Positions 24,319 through 34,500 of a DNA stretch of 64,000 nt are shown in pieces (position 1 is the stretch's first letter; each line of letters starts with the position of its first letter). The notes beneath the pieces were generated by a model. That model had not been told where the DNA came from and made no database searches. It saw only the letters and a program-made list of their open reading frames with translations. Origin of the DNA: JANLYC01 sp963750495 (GTDB taxonomy: Bacteria > Actinomycetota > Actinomycetes > Propionibacteriales > Nocardioidaceae); assembly GCA_963750495.1 (NCBI GenBank), contig CAVVQV010000003.1, positions 88,109 through 152,108 on the forward strand. The letters run 5' to 3'. The position numbers and the translations under genes are program-made.

Positions 24319-25277
24319 GCCGCCACCGACCCCTCAGCGCTGCCGCCCTCGGTCAGGTCGAAGAACAGCGACTCGAGCGAGGGGGAGTCCAACGTCATGG
24401 CGTAGATGCCGATGCCGGCACGTCCGAGCCGAACGGTGACACGCGCGGCTGCGTCGGCGTCGGCGTCGACGAGCAGGTCGCCGGAGTCACTGATCGAGAC
24501 GTGACCATCGCCGAGATCGGAGCAGGCCGACAGCGCCAGGCCGGGATCGGTGACCCTCAGGCGGTAGCCGGACCCGCCGTGCTGAGCGCGCAGCTCGGGC
24601 AAGGTCCCGGCGAAGCGGATGCGGCCGTGCGCGATGACGGCCAGCTCGGTGCAGAGCTGCTCCACCTCGACCATGAGGTGGCTGGACAGCAGCACGGTCA
24701 GACCGGTAGAGGCCAGGTCGCCGATGAGGCGGCGCATGTCGCGCATGCCGGCGGGGTCGAGGCCATTGGTCGGTTCGTCCAGGAGCAGCAGCCTGGGGTC
24801 GCGGAGCAGCGCGCCGGCGAGCCCGAGTCGCTGCCGCATGCCTTGCGAATATCCGCCGACGCGGTCGTTGGCGCGCCCGGCGAGGTCGACGACGTCCAGG
24901 ACGTCGTCGATGCGATCATGGCCGCAACAGCCGTCCAGATCGGCCAGCAGCTGGAGGTTCCGTCGGCCGCTGAGGTAGGGGTAGAAGGCTGGGTTCTCCA
25001 CGAAGCCGGCCACCCCGTCGAGCGCTGCGACGCCATCGACCTGCGGATCCCGGCCGAACAGCCGGGCGCTGCCGGTCGTCGGCCGGATGAGTCCGAGCAT
25101 GATGCGGAGCGACGTGGTCTTGCCGGCACCGTTCGGCCCCAGGTAGCCGAAGACGGAGCCGGTCGACACCGCGAGGTCGACGCCGTCGAGCGCGACGACA
25201 TGGCCGAACTGCTTGCGAAGATCGCGCAGCTCGATGGCCGGCGCGTCAGCCGGGAGGGCGGGAAGTGGCTGGTCCAT
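24315..25277 (-). CDS. ABC exporter ATP-binding protein
   Basis: A 320-residue ATPase. Walker A GPNGAGKTT is near residues 47-55, signature YSQGMRQRLGLAGALL near 145-160, Walker B LLLLDEPTNGLDP near 166-178 and an H-loop in LSSHLM. The C-terminal ~100 residues form the accessory domain of DrrA/CcmA-type exporters. A CAGACT box 6 nt before the ATG suggests a leaderless operon mRNA. It forms a two-gene exporter with 23461-24318. Confidence 0.95.
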   Translation of the reverse strand: MDQPLPALPADAPAIELRDLRKQFGHVVALDGVDLAVSTGSVFGYLGPNGAGKTTSLRIMLGLIRPTTGSARLFGRDPQVDGVAALDGVAGFVENPAFYPYLSGRRNLQLLADLDGCCGHDRIDDVLDVVDLAGRANDRVGGYSQGMRQRLGLAGALLRDPRLLLLDEPTNGLDPAGMRDMRRLIGDLASTGLTVLLSSHLMVEVEQLCTELAVIAHGRIRFAGTLPELRAQHGGSGYRLRVTDPGLALSACSDLGDGHVSISDSGDLLVDADADAAARVTVRLGRAGIGIYAMTLDSPSLESLFFDLTEGGSAEGSVAA

Positions 25278-25283
25278 GCTTCG

Positions 25284-25289
25284 AGTCTG
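25284..25289 (-). promoter_or_regulatory. Leaderless -10 box of the second ABC exporter operon
   Basis: CAGACT on the minus strand ends 6 nt before ATG 25277, repeating the spacing seen at other leaderless starts here. Confidence 0.45.
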
Positions 25290-25458
25290 CGGGGCGTGCG
25301 AGCGAGAGACACGCTTCCTTCAGCTGCTCTCAGGCTGGGGAACGCTGACGCATAAGTTCCCGCGATCGAGCGACTTCACAAGATACACAAAACGTACACA
25401 TCATCGTGTTGGTCCTGTTACGGTGCGTAGCGTTCGGATCAATTATGGGGGAGTTTTC

Positions 25459-27411
25459 ATGCTTGCACGGTCCATACTGGCCGCCGGTTTGACGACCGGA
25501 ATGCTCTTGTCACCTATCGCAGCCGTCGCCGGTCCCGAGCACGATCCAGCCGGCTTGGACGGCACGCGCATCCACCGCGCCACGGTGGGCACGCCGCTTG
25601 CACAGCACCACACAGCATCGGCCAGCACGTCCTCGGAAGCGGCGCGCGACGCACTCCGAGCGGTCCTCTCCGGCCACGGAACCCAGAGCGGGCGAGGAAC
25701 GGAGGCCTGGAGCGCGGTGTCGAACGTCGTGAACGCGTCGGTGACCACGACCCCCACCATCACCGCGCCGACCGATGCCGCCGACATCAGCGGCACGGTC
25801 GACCTCGCGGCCGACAGCACGGCTCCGGTCGTGCAGTTCACCGTCCCTGGTCTCGGCTTCTCGGTCGACGTGCCGGTGTCTGGCGGCGTTGCCGCGACGC
25901 AGGTCGACACCTACGGGATGGAAGACCAGGTCGAGATGTATGCCGCCGACTGCGACGGCGCCGGCACCTGTGGTGATGCGGTGTTCGTGACGGTGAACGT
26001 GAACAACCCGGCCCCGACGCTGACCGGCCCCACCGCCGGATCAGAGGTCGGCACGTCCTTCCCGGCAGCGGCGACGACCGCAGGCGGCACGGTCGCGTTC
26101 CTGATCGATGGCGCCGTGGTCGCGACCGACACGAGCGCGCCGTACGAGCAGACGCTGTACACCGACGGACTGACGGCAGGGCAGCACCTGGTGAGCTCCG
26201 TCGTATGCGATGCCTCCGGCACCGTGTGCGCCCTCAACCACCCCAGCCCGTCGGTCAGCGTGACGGTCAAGCAGAACCTGGCGCCGCAGATCCAGTCCGT
26301 CAGCCCGTCGCCTTTCAGCCCCGGGCACGACGGTCGCAAGGACACGGCCACGGTGAAGTTCCGTCTCGAGACCGCACAGACCGTGGCGTGGCGGGTCACG
26401 ACGTCCTCGGGTGCTGCGGCGATCGGCTCGAAATCACTGGGCAGCCTCGGTGCTGGGACGCATTCGTTCACGCTGACGGCGAAGCGCAGTAATGGCTCGT
26501 TCCTTCCGACGGGGACTTACACAGTCCACCTCGACACCAGCAAGGTCATCAGCGGCTCCAGCGTCCAGGGTCACACCCAGGCGGGCGTCAAGATCGACCG
26601 GACGGCTCCGAAGGCCTCGAGCGTCACGGCGTCGCCGAGCACGGTCTATCCGGCTCGCGATCACTACCTCGACACGGTGAAGCTGCGTGCTCACCTGAAC
26701 GAGAAGGTCACGTCGCTGCAGGCCGAGCTCTTCGACGCGAAGGGCCACAAGGTCCGCACGTTGTCGGTCGGGAGCCGGCCGGCCGGGAGCATTGCGCTGG
26801 AGTGGAACGGCAAGAGCAGCAAGGGCTCGGTGGTCCCGGCGGGCCGGTACTCGTTCCGGTTCCTGCTCCAGGATGTCGCGGGGAACCGCTCGACGACGGC
26901 CAAGAAGCGGGTCAGCGTCTCTGACAAGCGGCTCGTCAAGCAGGTCGGCGTCAAGACCGTGACCGCGAAGGCCAGTGCTTCCGAGCTCCTGGTCGGTGCG
27001 TGTTCTCAGCTGTTCTCCCCGGGTGCACGGCACTGGGCCAACTCGATCGGGTACTACAGCGACTACTACTCGTGCTCGACCACGCAGACCGACGACCTCG
27101 CGGCCGCCATCCACGTGACGTCGCTGCCGAAGGCGGTCAAGTACGGGACGGTGCGTATCGATACCTCAGGTGGCAAGGGCCGCAACCATCACGGCGGCAA
27201 GGCAGCTGTCATCTACATGACCGCCAAGGGCGACTTCTCCAACCTGGACGCCAACCTCGGTCCTGCGGTCGGCACGTACAAGGGGCCCACCGCCAACGCG
27301 AGCTTCATCACCAGCAAGGGTCGGGTGTCGTGGCTCGCCGGCACGGTCAGCGGCAACAACTACGACATCAAGAGCTTCACGCTCCGGTACAGCTACTTCG
27401 TCCTGCGCTAG
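25459..27411 (+). CDS. Large secreted multi-domain Ig-like protein
   Basis: A 650-residue exported protein. ATG 25459 follows GGGGGAG and opens a signal peptide (MLARSILAAGLTTGMLLSP ... AVAGPEHD). Residues 100-270 hold two Ig-like modules (APTDAADISGTVDLAAD; GPTAGSEVGTSFPAAA). About 280-510 holds FlgD-like Ig repeats (SPFSPGHDGRKDTATVKF; GKSSKGSVVPAGRYSFRFLLQD). The C-terminal ~130 residues have two cysteines (VGACSQLF; YYSCSTTQT) and look like a terminal binding domain. It is probably a surface or matrix protein. No enzyme motif. Confidence 0.82.
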   Translation: MLARSILAAGLTTGMLLSPIAAVAGPEHDPAGLDGTRIHRATVGTPLAQHHTASASTSSEAARDALRAVLSGHGTQSGRGTEAWSAVSNVVNASVTTTPTITAPTDAADISGTVDLAADSTAPVVQFTVPGLGFSVDVPVSGGVAATQVDTYGMEDQVEMYAADCDGAGTCGDAVFVTVNVNNPAPTLTGPTAGSEVGTSFPAAATTAGGTVAFLIDGAVVATDTSAPYEQTLYTDGLTAGQHLVSSVVCDASGTVCALNHPSPSVSVTVKQNLAPQIQSVSPSPFSPGHDGRKDTATVKFRLETAQTVAWRVTTSSGAAAIGSKSLGSLGAGTHSFTLTAKRSNGSFLPTGTYTVHLDTSKVISGSSVQGHTQAGVKIDRTAPKASSVTASPSTVYPARDHYLDTVKLRAHLNEKVTSLQAELFDAKGHKVRTLSVGSRPAGSIALEWNGKSSKGSVVPAGRYSFRFLLQDVAGNRSTTAKKRVSVSDKRLVKQVGVKTVTAKASASELLVGACSQLFSPGARHWANSIGYYSDYYSCSTTQTDDLAAAIHVTSLPKAVKYGTVRIDTSGGKGRNHHGGKAAVIYMTAKGDFSNLDANLGPAVGTYKGPTANASFITSKGRVSWLAGTVSGNNYDIKSFTLRYSYFVLR

Positions 27412-27447
27412 GAGGTCCAGCCGGGGGAGTTCGGCCGGGACTGACCC

Positions 27448-27488
27448 CACTCTTGCCACCGCACTCGAGCAGCGCGGTGGCAAGAGTG
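27448..27488 (+). terminator. Terminator hairpin after the Ig-like protein gene
   Basis: A perfect 15-bp stem (CACTCTTGCCACCGC and its complement, arms 27448-27462 and 27474-27488) with an 11-nt loop lies 36 bp past the stop codon. Outer GACCCC/GGGGTC bases can extend it across a small bulge. There is no T-run, common for high-GC actinobacterial terminators. Confidence 0.7.
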
Positions 27489-27614
27489 CTGCTGGGGTCG
27501 TCCGACAGAGCAGGCGCGTACGAGAGATCGAGCCGGTCCCTGCAAGACTGACTCCGACCTGCGCCTGTCCAGCAGCAACCGGACAGGCCCCACCCACGAC
27601 CAGGCAAGGTAACC

Positions 27615-28820
27615 GTGCTCCTGCTGGCCTTTGCCTCTGTCCTCCTGGTGGCGGTGCTCGTATCCAGCCTCGCCCACCGCACCGTGCTTTCCACGGCCGT
27701 CATCTTCTTGCTGGCCGGCTTCTTCCTCGGCCCGGGCATGACGGGCGTGCTGAGCCTGACCCCGGACGACGAGCTGGTCGGCACGCTGGCCGAGCTCGCC
27801 CTGTTCGCCGTGCTGTTCACCGACGGAATGCGCGTCGGGTTCGACGACCTGACGACGGCGTGGCGACTTCCGGGACGAGCCCTGGCGCTCGGCCTTCCGC
27901 TCACGCTGCTGCTGACGTCGCTGCTCGCCCACTACGTCGTGGGCCTCGACTGGTCTCTCGCCCTGCTGCTCGGCGCCGTGCTCGCTCCCACCGACCCGGT
28001 CTTCGCAGCAGCGTTGGTCGGCAACATGGGGGTGCCGCAGCGGCTGCGCCATCTGTTGAACGTCGAGTCCGGGGTCAACGACGGGTTGGCGTTGCCGTTC
28101 GTCATCATCTTGCTCGCGGTCGCTGCCGGGTCCGAGGACCTGCACGCCCTCGAGCTGGGCAGCGAGCTCGCCACGGGCGTGCTGATCGGGGTAGCCGTCC
28201 CCTACATCGCGGTCAAGCTGGAGCGGCTGCGCATCTTCTCGGCATCCACGGCGTATGAACCGCTGAACGCCGTGGCGATCGGACTGCTCGTGCTCGCGAT
28301 CAGCCGGGTCACTCACGGCAACCTGTTCCTGGCCGCCTTCGCTGCCGGGATCACGATAGCCACGTGCGGCCATCAGCAACGGGCGGCCTTCGAGGGGTTC
28401 GGTGAGCTCATCGCCGAGCTGTTGAAGCTGGCTGCCCTGCTCGTGTTCGGGGCGCTGATCTCCCCTCACTTGCTCGGCAACATCTCCTTCAGCGGCTGGG
28501 TATTCGCGGTGCTGGCCCTCTTCGCGGCACGGCCGATCGCGTTGGCGGTCTCGTTCTTCGGCAGTCGGTTGACCGTGCGGGAGCAAGTCGCGGCGGCCTG
28601 GTTCGGGCCGAAGGGCTTCGCGTCCGTGGTGTACGGCCTCATCGTGCTCCACGCGGGGATCGACGGCGGCGTCGAGGTGTTCGACCTGGTCGCCGTCACC
28701 GTCGCGCTCTCGATCCTGCTGCACTCCTCGACGGACATCATCGTCGCGCGCTGGTTCGACGACGAGTCCGAGACGCCGCACTGGCACGGCGAGGATGAGA
28801 GCGACATCCCGGTTCGATGA
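27615..28820 (+). CDS. CPA1-type cation:proton antiporter
   Basis: A membrane antiporter (401 aa) with about 12 helices, exchanging Na+ or K+ for H+. Conserved family features are GFFLGPGM near residue 35, FTDGMRVGFDDL near 70 and the core APTDPVFAAALVG near 127-139, with ESGVNDGLALPF near 152-163. The charged ND pair in the ESGVND segment is the usual ion-binding region. There is no long C-terminal regulatory domain. GTG 27615 is taken as the start because the first helix begins at once. Monocistronic. Confidence 0.92.
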   Translation: MLLLAFASVLLVAVLVSSLAHRTVLSTAVIFLLAGFFLGPGMTGVLSLTPDDELVGTLAELALFAVLFTDGMRVGFDDLTTAWRLPGRALALGLPLTLLLTSLLAHYVVGLDWSLALLLGAVLAPTDPVFAAALVGNMGVPQRLRHLLNVESGVNDGLALPFVIILLAVAAGSEDLHALELGSELATGVLIGVAVPYIAVKLERLRIFSASTAYEPLNAVAIGLLVLAISRVTHGNLFLAAFAAGITIATCGHQQRAAFEGFGELIAELLKLAALLVFGALISPHLLGNISFSGWVFAVLALFAARPIALAVSFFGSRLTVREQVAAAWFGPKGFASVVYGLIVLHAGIDGGVEVFDLVAVTVALSILLHSSTDIIVARWFDDESETPHWHGEDESDIPVR

Positions 28821-28862
28821 GGCCGGCGCCGGTCGCGCGAGGCGCGGGACGTCCCCCTGGGT

Positions 28863-28868
28863 CAGACT
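28863..28868 (+). promoter_or_regulatory. Leaderless -10 box of the NAD-binding protein gene
   Basis: CAGACT ends 6 nt before GTG 28875. This favours GTG 28875 over the in-frame GTG at 28869. Confidence 0.4.
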
Positions 28869-28874
28869 GTGGCT

Positions 28875-29792
28875 GTGACCTCTTCCGTGCTGGTGTCCGG
28901 AGCGTCGGGCTTTGTCGGTTCGCACCTGAGTCGCGCTCTGGTCGATGCCGGCCACGATGTCCGCGCGCTGACGCGTCAACCGGACCGGTATGCGGGGGCG
29001 GGAGAACCCGTCCGCGGAGATGTGAGCGATGTCGAGAGCCTTCGCGAGGCGATGCACGGCGTGGACGTCGCGTACTACCTCGTGCACTCTCTCGGCTCGG
29101 AGGACTTCGAAGAGGAGGATGCTGCGGCGGCGGAGAACTTCGGAACCGCGGCCGCCGAGGCCGGCGTGGATCGGCTGATCTATCTCGGCGGTCTGGGGCG
29201 CGACGAGGATGACCTGTCGCGCCATCTTCGTTCCCGCCGTCAGGTCGAGGCAATCCTCGCGCGCAGCGGAGTTCCCACCACGGTTCTGCGCGCGGCCATC
29301 ATCATCGGTCACGGCGGAATCTCCTGGGAGATCACCCGACAGCTGGTCGACCTGCTTCCTGCCATGGCGGCTCCGGACTGGATGCAGACACGTACGCAGC
29401 CCATTGCCTTGGCCGACGTGGTTCGGTACTTGGTGGGTGTTCTCGACCTTCCGGAGGCCCGCGGTGCGGTGTACGAGATCGGCGGACCTGACGTGCTGCA
29501 CTACACCGACATGCTCCAACGAGCGGCCGCTGTGCAGGGCAAGGACTTCCCGACCCTGGACTTGCCGGCTGTCGCGTCCGTGGTCGTGACTCCCGGCGTT
29601 TCAGGCGGTCTCCTCGCCGGACTGACCGATGTCGACGTCACCACTGCTGGCCACCTCGTCGACTCCTTGGTCAACGAGGCGGTCGTGCTCGAGGGAGTCA
29701 TCGACACGATCCTGGGAGGCCAGGCTCTCGGCTACGAGGAGGCCGTGCGCTTGGCCCTGTCGGAAAGGGACCGCGGGGCGGCGATGTCGTGA
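28875..29792 (+). CDS. NAD(P)-binding atypical SDR (epimerase/NmrA-like)
   Basis: A 305-residue Rossmann protein. The dinucleotide motif SGASGFVGSH lies near residues 7-16, and DVAYYLVHSLGS near 68-79 is diagnostic of a group of atypical SDRs often annotated as nucleoside-diphosphate-sugar epimerase. The YxxxK pair is not obvious. GGPDVLHYTDML near 205 is the substrate-side segment. Such proteins act as NADPH-binding oxidoreductases or redox sensors. It overlaps no neighbour but runs toward the regulator gene at 29896 on the same strand. Confidence 0.82.
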   Translation: MTSSVLVSGASGFVGSHLSRALVDAGHDVRALTRQPDRYAGAGEPVRGDVSDVESLREAMHGVDVAYYLVHSLGSEDFEEEDAAAAENFGTAAAEAGVDRLIYLGGLGRDEDDLSRHLRSRRQVEAILARSGVPTTVLRAAIIIGHGGISWEITRQLVDLLPAMAAPDWMQTRTQPIALADVVRYLVGVLDLPEARGAVYEIGGPDVLHYTDMLQRAAAVQGKDFPTLDLPAVASVVVTPGVSGGLLAGLTDVDVTTAGHLVDSLVNEAVVLEGVIDTILGGQALGYEEAVRLALSERDRGAAMS

Positions 29793-29883
29793 CTCGGCGA
29801 GACCGAGAAGGGGCCAATGCCCCGAAAGTTCCACAAGTGGCACCGTCCTCTCGGTAACGCAGTCGCACGGCGGCGTCGGGCAA

Positions 29884-29889
29884 TACGCT
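29884..29889 (+). promoter_or_regulatory. Leaderless -10 box of the GAF-PP2C regulator gene
   Basis: TACGCT ends 6 nt before GTG 29896, supporting this start although the frame is open far upstream. Confidence 0.5.
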
Positions 29890-29895
29890 GAAGCC

Positions 29896-31566
29896 GTGGT
29901 CGACAGGTCAGCCGGGACATCGCCCGAGCCGGAGATGTTCCTCAGGGCCTTGACGACCTCTCTCGCTGACGCGCTGAGTGTTGACGACGTCGCGCGCGTA
30001 GCGCTGGCGGCTGCGTCGCGGCTCCCGGGTGTCATCCGGGTAGGTCTGGCCCTTCGCGAAGGTGCCGGCCGCGAGCTCAGCTTCGTCTCCACCGATCAGG
30101 ACGTGGTGTCTGCCACGCGCGTGCGCTGGTGCACGATCGATGGGTTCGCAGAGGTCCCCCTCTCCCGGGCGATCCGGCAGGCCGCACCCGTCCTGCTTCC
30201 CACCTGGGGGGACCTCGCCGTCGACTATCCGGAGATCTCCGACCGCCAGCGCCAGCTGGGCACGCACAGCATGGCTGCGATTCCCTTGGTCGACGGGAAC
30301 GAGAGCGTCGGCGGACTGATGCTGTCCTACGGCACCGAACGCACTTTCGACCTCGACGACGAGATGTTCTTCGCCTCCCTTTCGGCGCAGCTCACCCAGG
30401 CGCTGCGTCGTGGTCAGGCCTACCAGGTGCAGCACTCCACCTCGGAGCGACTGCAGCGCAGCCTGCTGCCCCGATCGCTTCCCCAGGTCGACGGGCTGTC
30501 GCTGGGCGCCTACTACCGACCCGGCGGTCTGAACGTCGACGTGGGTGGCGACTGGTACGACGTGCTCGAGCTGGCCGATGGGTCCGTGCTGGTCTCGCTC
30601 GGTGACGTCATGGGCAAGGGCATCTCCGCGGCCGTCGTGATGAGCGAGGTGCGGGCCGCCCTGCGCGCGTACAGCCTGCTCGATCCGACGCCCGAGGTGG
30701 TGCTGTCACGTCTCGACCACCTCGTGACGTCGTTGGCGGCTCCCGAGCAGATCGTGACCCTCGCGTACGGGCTCTTCCGGCCGGACCGGCGTACGGTCGA
30801 GCTGGCGGTCGCGGGGCATCCGCCGCCGCTGCTGGTTCCTCCCACCGGCGAAGCGACCGTTCTCGACTTCGACGATGCCTTCGGACCGGCGCTGGGGTTG
30901 GGCGCCGGCCCCTGGAGTGCGCACCGCCTCGAGCTGGAGCCGGGGAGCACGCTGCTCTTCTACAGCGATGGCCTGGTCGAGACGCGTAGCCGCGACCTGT
31001 TCACGGGGATCGAGGAACTGCGGCAACGCATCGTCGCGATGCCGGGCCGGCGTCGTCACCCGCGTGAGCTGACGGCACGGCTGGGCTTGGAGAACCACCA
31101 TGGCGCGGCCGAGGACGACGTCACGTTGCTGGCTGCTTCCGTCACGCCGCTGCGGCAGCAGCTCAGCGCAACCCTCGAGCTGCCCGCGGACGCCACCGCA
31201 GCCAGGGCAGCGCGACGCTTCCTCCGCGAGACGATGACGGACTGGGCGATCGACGAGCCCCTGATCGACAACGCCGAGCTCTGTGTCTCGGAGCTGGTCA
31301 CGAACTGCGTCATCCACGCCGGATCCGCCTCGGACGTCACGGCGCGGCTCGATGACGAATGCTTGCTCGTGCTCGTGCGCGACCCGGGTGGACGCGGCAC
31401 GGTGCGGATCGCCGACGACTACGAACCGATGAGCGTCGCCGGCCGCGGGCTGACCTTGGTCGACGCTCTCTCGACGACCTGGAGTGCGGAGCACACGGTC
31501 GACGGCACAACGGTGTGGTTCGAGCTCGAGCGGGAGCCGACGCTTCGGTCGGTTGCTCGGCACTAG
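29896..31566 (+). CDS. GAF-SpoIIE phosphatase-HATPase fusion regulator
   Basis: A cytoplasmic signalling protein (556 aa) of the partner-switching type. A GAF sensor occupies residues 20-170. The PP2C/SpoIIE serine phosphatase domain (190-400) has metal aspartates in GGDWYDVLELADGSVLVSLGDVMGKG and in EDDVTLLAA. A C-terminal RsbW-like HATPase domain (about 415-545) has the N-box ELVTNCVIHA and G2 box GRGLTLVDA. Phosphatase and kinase activities on an anti-sigma-antagonist could thus sit in one chain. Targets are not in the immediate neighbourhood. Confidence 0.92.
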   Translation: MVDRSAGTSPEPEMFLRALTTSLADALSVDDVARVALAAASRLPGVIRVGLALREGAGRELSFVSTDQDVVSATRVRWCTIDGFAEVPLSRAIRQAAPVLLPTWGDLAVDYPEISDRQRQLGTHSMAAIPLVDGNESVGGLMLSYGTERTFDLDDEMFFASLSAQLTQALRRGQAYQVQHSTSERLQRSLLPRSLPQVDGLSLGAYYRPGGLNVDVGGDWYDVLELADGSVLVSLGDVMGKGISAAVVMSEVRAALRAYSLLDPTPEVVLSRLDHLVTSLAAPEQIVTLAYGLFRPDRRTVELAVAGHPPPLLVPPTGEATVLDFDDAFGPALGLGAGPWSAHRLELEPGSTLLFYSDGLVETRSRDLFTGIEELRQRIVAMPGRRRHPRELTARLGLENHHGAAEDDVTLLAASVTPLRQQLSATLELPADATAARAARRFLRETMTDWAIDEPLIDNAELCVSELVTNCVIHAGSASDVTARLDDECLLVLVRDPGGRGTVRIADDYEPMSVAGRGLTLVDALSTTWSAEHTVDGTTVWFELEREPTLRSVARH

Positions 31567-31593
31567 GCCAACGTCCCGCTCCGCTGTCGCTTC

Positions 31594-34500
31594 CTAGAGA
31601 TGGCCGCCGTCCGACTCTGACCCGACTTCACTCGGTTGCAGCTCGTGGGTTGTGGCCGTCGAGCCGATCAGGTGCTCAGCACGGTCGAGCAGGGGACGGG
31701 CACCCAGTTTCGTCGCGATGCGAGCGGCCTCGGCAGCGAGCTCGCCGGCTCGCTGGGAGTCTCCAGCAGCGGCCTGGCACTCCGCAGAGTCCAGCAGGCA
31801 GACGGCGAGGTGGTAGGGCAGCTCGAGCTCATGCAGACTCTTGGCCACGCCCTCGAACGCATCGGCAGCAGATGGGTCGTCGTCCCGTGCGAGCAGCCGG
31901 GCACGGACACGTCGCTCTTCGGCACGGAGCACTGCGGGAACGTGTCCGGGGCGTTGGCCAGCGACGACGTCGAGCAGTTGCAGGACGGCTGCCGTGTCGC
32001 CGAGGGCGAGTGCAGCGTCGGCGGCGATCGGCCAGGCCCACCGCACCGTATCGGAGCGAAGCCCCAGCGCGTCGGCAAACGCGACGGTCTTCCGGGCATG
32101 GCGGAGTGCTTCGGCATGGTCGCCTGCCAGCGCCGCAGCGGCAGCAAAGACCGTTCCGATGGCGGCCAGCGACTGGGGGTCCTCCGTGACCTCGCGGCGC
32201 AGGACGATCAGCGCCGCCTCGAGCCTTGGCTGGTCGCCGCAGAACGCAGCGAGGAGGCCCTCGCTCCACGCAGCCGCGGGATCGTAGTCCAGACCGTCGC
32301 CATGCGCCTGGTCGCACACCCGGCGGGCCTCTCCCCAGTCGCCGGTCATGAGCAGGTCCATGACGAGGTTCGAGGCGAGAGCGCTCAGGATGTAGCGTTC
32401 GCCGATGCGGCGGCAGATGGTTATCGCACTCCGCGTCGCCTCGATCGCGGCGTGCGGGTCGACACTGGCCAGCACATCGCCGAGGTTGAGCAGGGCCCTG
32501 GCGGTCACAAAGCTGTTGTGCGCGGACTCGCCGAGGCGGATGCCTTCGCGAAAGTTTGCCGCCGCCTGGATGTGCCGGCTGGCGAGCCCGTGAGCGATGC
32601 CTCGCGTCACGAACAACTCGGCGAGGTTAGCGTCTGGGAGGTCCATCGCCTGCGCCTCCGCGAGTGCTCTTGCAGAGAGCTCGTCGGACAACAACGCGTT
32701 CCCGCTGAAGGCTTCGACCGACGCCAGTTCTTGGAGGGCCACGACAAAGTCGCCGCCTGGGTCGACCTCCAGGATGGAGAGGGCGTCGCGGATCAGCGTG
32801 CGCGCCTCTTCCAGATGACCCAACCGGCGGAGCGTCGCGGCCACCGAGGTGTTTGCTCGCGCAGCGAAGCGTGGTCGGTCGTGTCGGCTGTAGGTGGCTG
32901 CTGCTTGCTTGAAGTGCTCGATGGCGGCCGGGAGGTCGCCGGCGGCGCCGATGGCAGCACCAGCTCGCTCGTGCAGCTCGGCTGCCACGACCTCGGCCTC
33001 GGTCGTGCCTTCCTGGAGCAGCTCGGCCGCGGCGGCGAAGCTCCGGCCTGCGGCCGCGAGCGCACCCGTGCGGACGGCGCGCTCGCCTGCGCGCTTGAGC
33101 ATGGTGACTGCTTGGTCCGTCAGCTCTGGCACGTCCGGGTCGTCTGGCACGGCGACCAGGGCGTCACTGAGGTGGGCGGCGATGACTTCCGCCATCTCCT
33201 CACCCTCGTCGGCGAAGGTCGACCTGAGGTGTGCCGCGACGGCGAGGTGACGGGCCTTGCGCTCCCGGCGCGACAACGTGTCGTAGGCCACCTGCCGGAA
33301 CATGGTCTGGACGAAGCCGTACTGACCGCGCTCGGGTGAGAGCGGGTCGGCGCGCACCCCCAGCACCTCTCGGCGCACCAGCTCGGCCAGAAGGTGTCGG
33401 ACTTCTGGCTCGGTGCGGTCCGCCACTGCGACCAGCGCCTCCACCGGGAAGCTACCTCCGAGGACGGCGGCGTCTGCGACCAGCGCACGGGCGTCTTGGT
33501 CGAGCGAGTCGAGGCGAGCTGCCAGCAAGGACTGCAGAGTGGCGGGAACGGTGAGCTCTCCGACGTCGCCGAGCAGCCGGTAGACCCCGTCGACCGGTTG
33601 TACGACGTCGCGGTCGATGAGCATCCGGACGGTCTCGACCGCATACAGCGGGATCCCCTCCGCTCGGTCGCCAATCGCAGCCTGAGCCGCCCCGGGCATC
33701 CCCGGGACGAGTCCTTCGAGCAGGAGGTGCATCGCCGCGTCGTCGAGGGGATCGAGTGTGAGTGCCGTGCTGTTGCGTCGTCCGGTACCCCATCCCGGGC
33801 GTTTGACCTCCAGTTCGGGGCGCGCCAGCGTGAGCACGAAGACAGGCACATCACGGATCCAGTCGAGCAGGTGCTCGAGGAAGTCCAACAGGCCAGCGTC
33901 GGCATGCTGCAGGTCCTCGAGCACCATGACCACGGGCGCGGTCTCAGCCAGCCGTTCGAAGAACAGCCGCCAGCCGGCGAAGAGCTCTTCGCGGCCCAGA
34001 GGTGGAGCGCCGTCGGCGCTGGAGTCGACGCCGAGGAGCTGAGCCAAGCGCGGTTGCACGTACTCCCGTTCGGTGTTGTCTGGGACCCACTGTTCGAGGC
34101 CGGTGGACAGCTTCTGCGAGGCGACCGAGGTCGAGTCCTCTTCGGCGATCTGGAGCCGTTGCCGGACCATCTCGGCCAAGCCCCAGAAGGCGACGCCGTC
34201 TCCGTACGAGAGGCAGCGGCCGCGGTGCCACCAGACGGTGGCGGCGAGCCCGTCGAGGTATTTCTCGAACTCCCAGCCGAGTCTCGACTTCCCGACGCCT
34301 GCCGCTCCGGTCACGCTGACCAGCCGGGGAGAACGGCGCTGGTCGCAGGCGTGGAAGAGCTCCTTCACGAGGCGAAGCTCTGAGTCCCGTCCGACGAACG
34401 CTGCTTCCAGGCCGTCGATGCGTTGTACGCCGCCGACTCCCGACAGCACCCGCTCGGCTTGCCACAAGGGCACCGGCTCGGCCTTGCCTTTGAGTGCATG

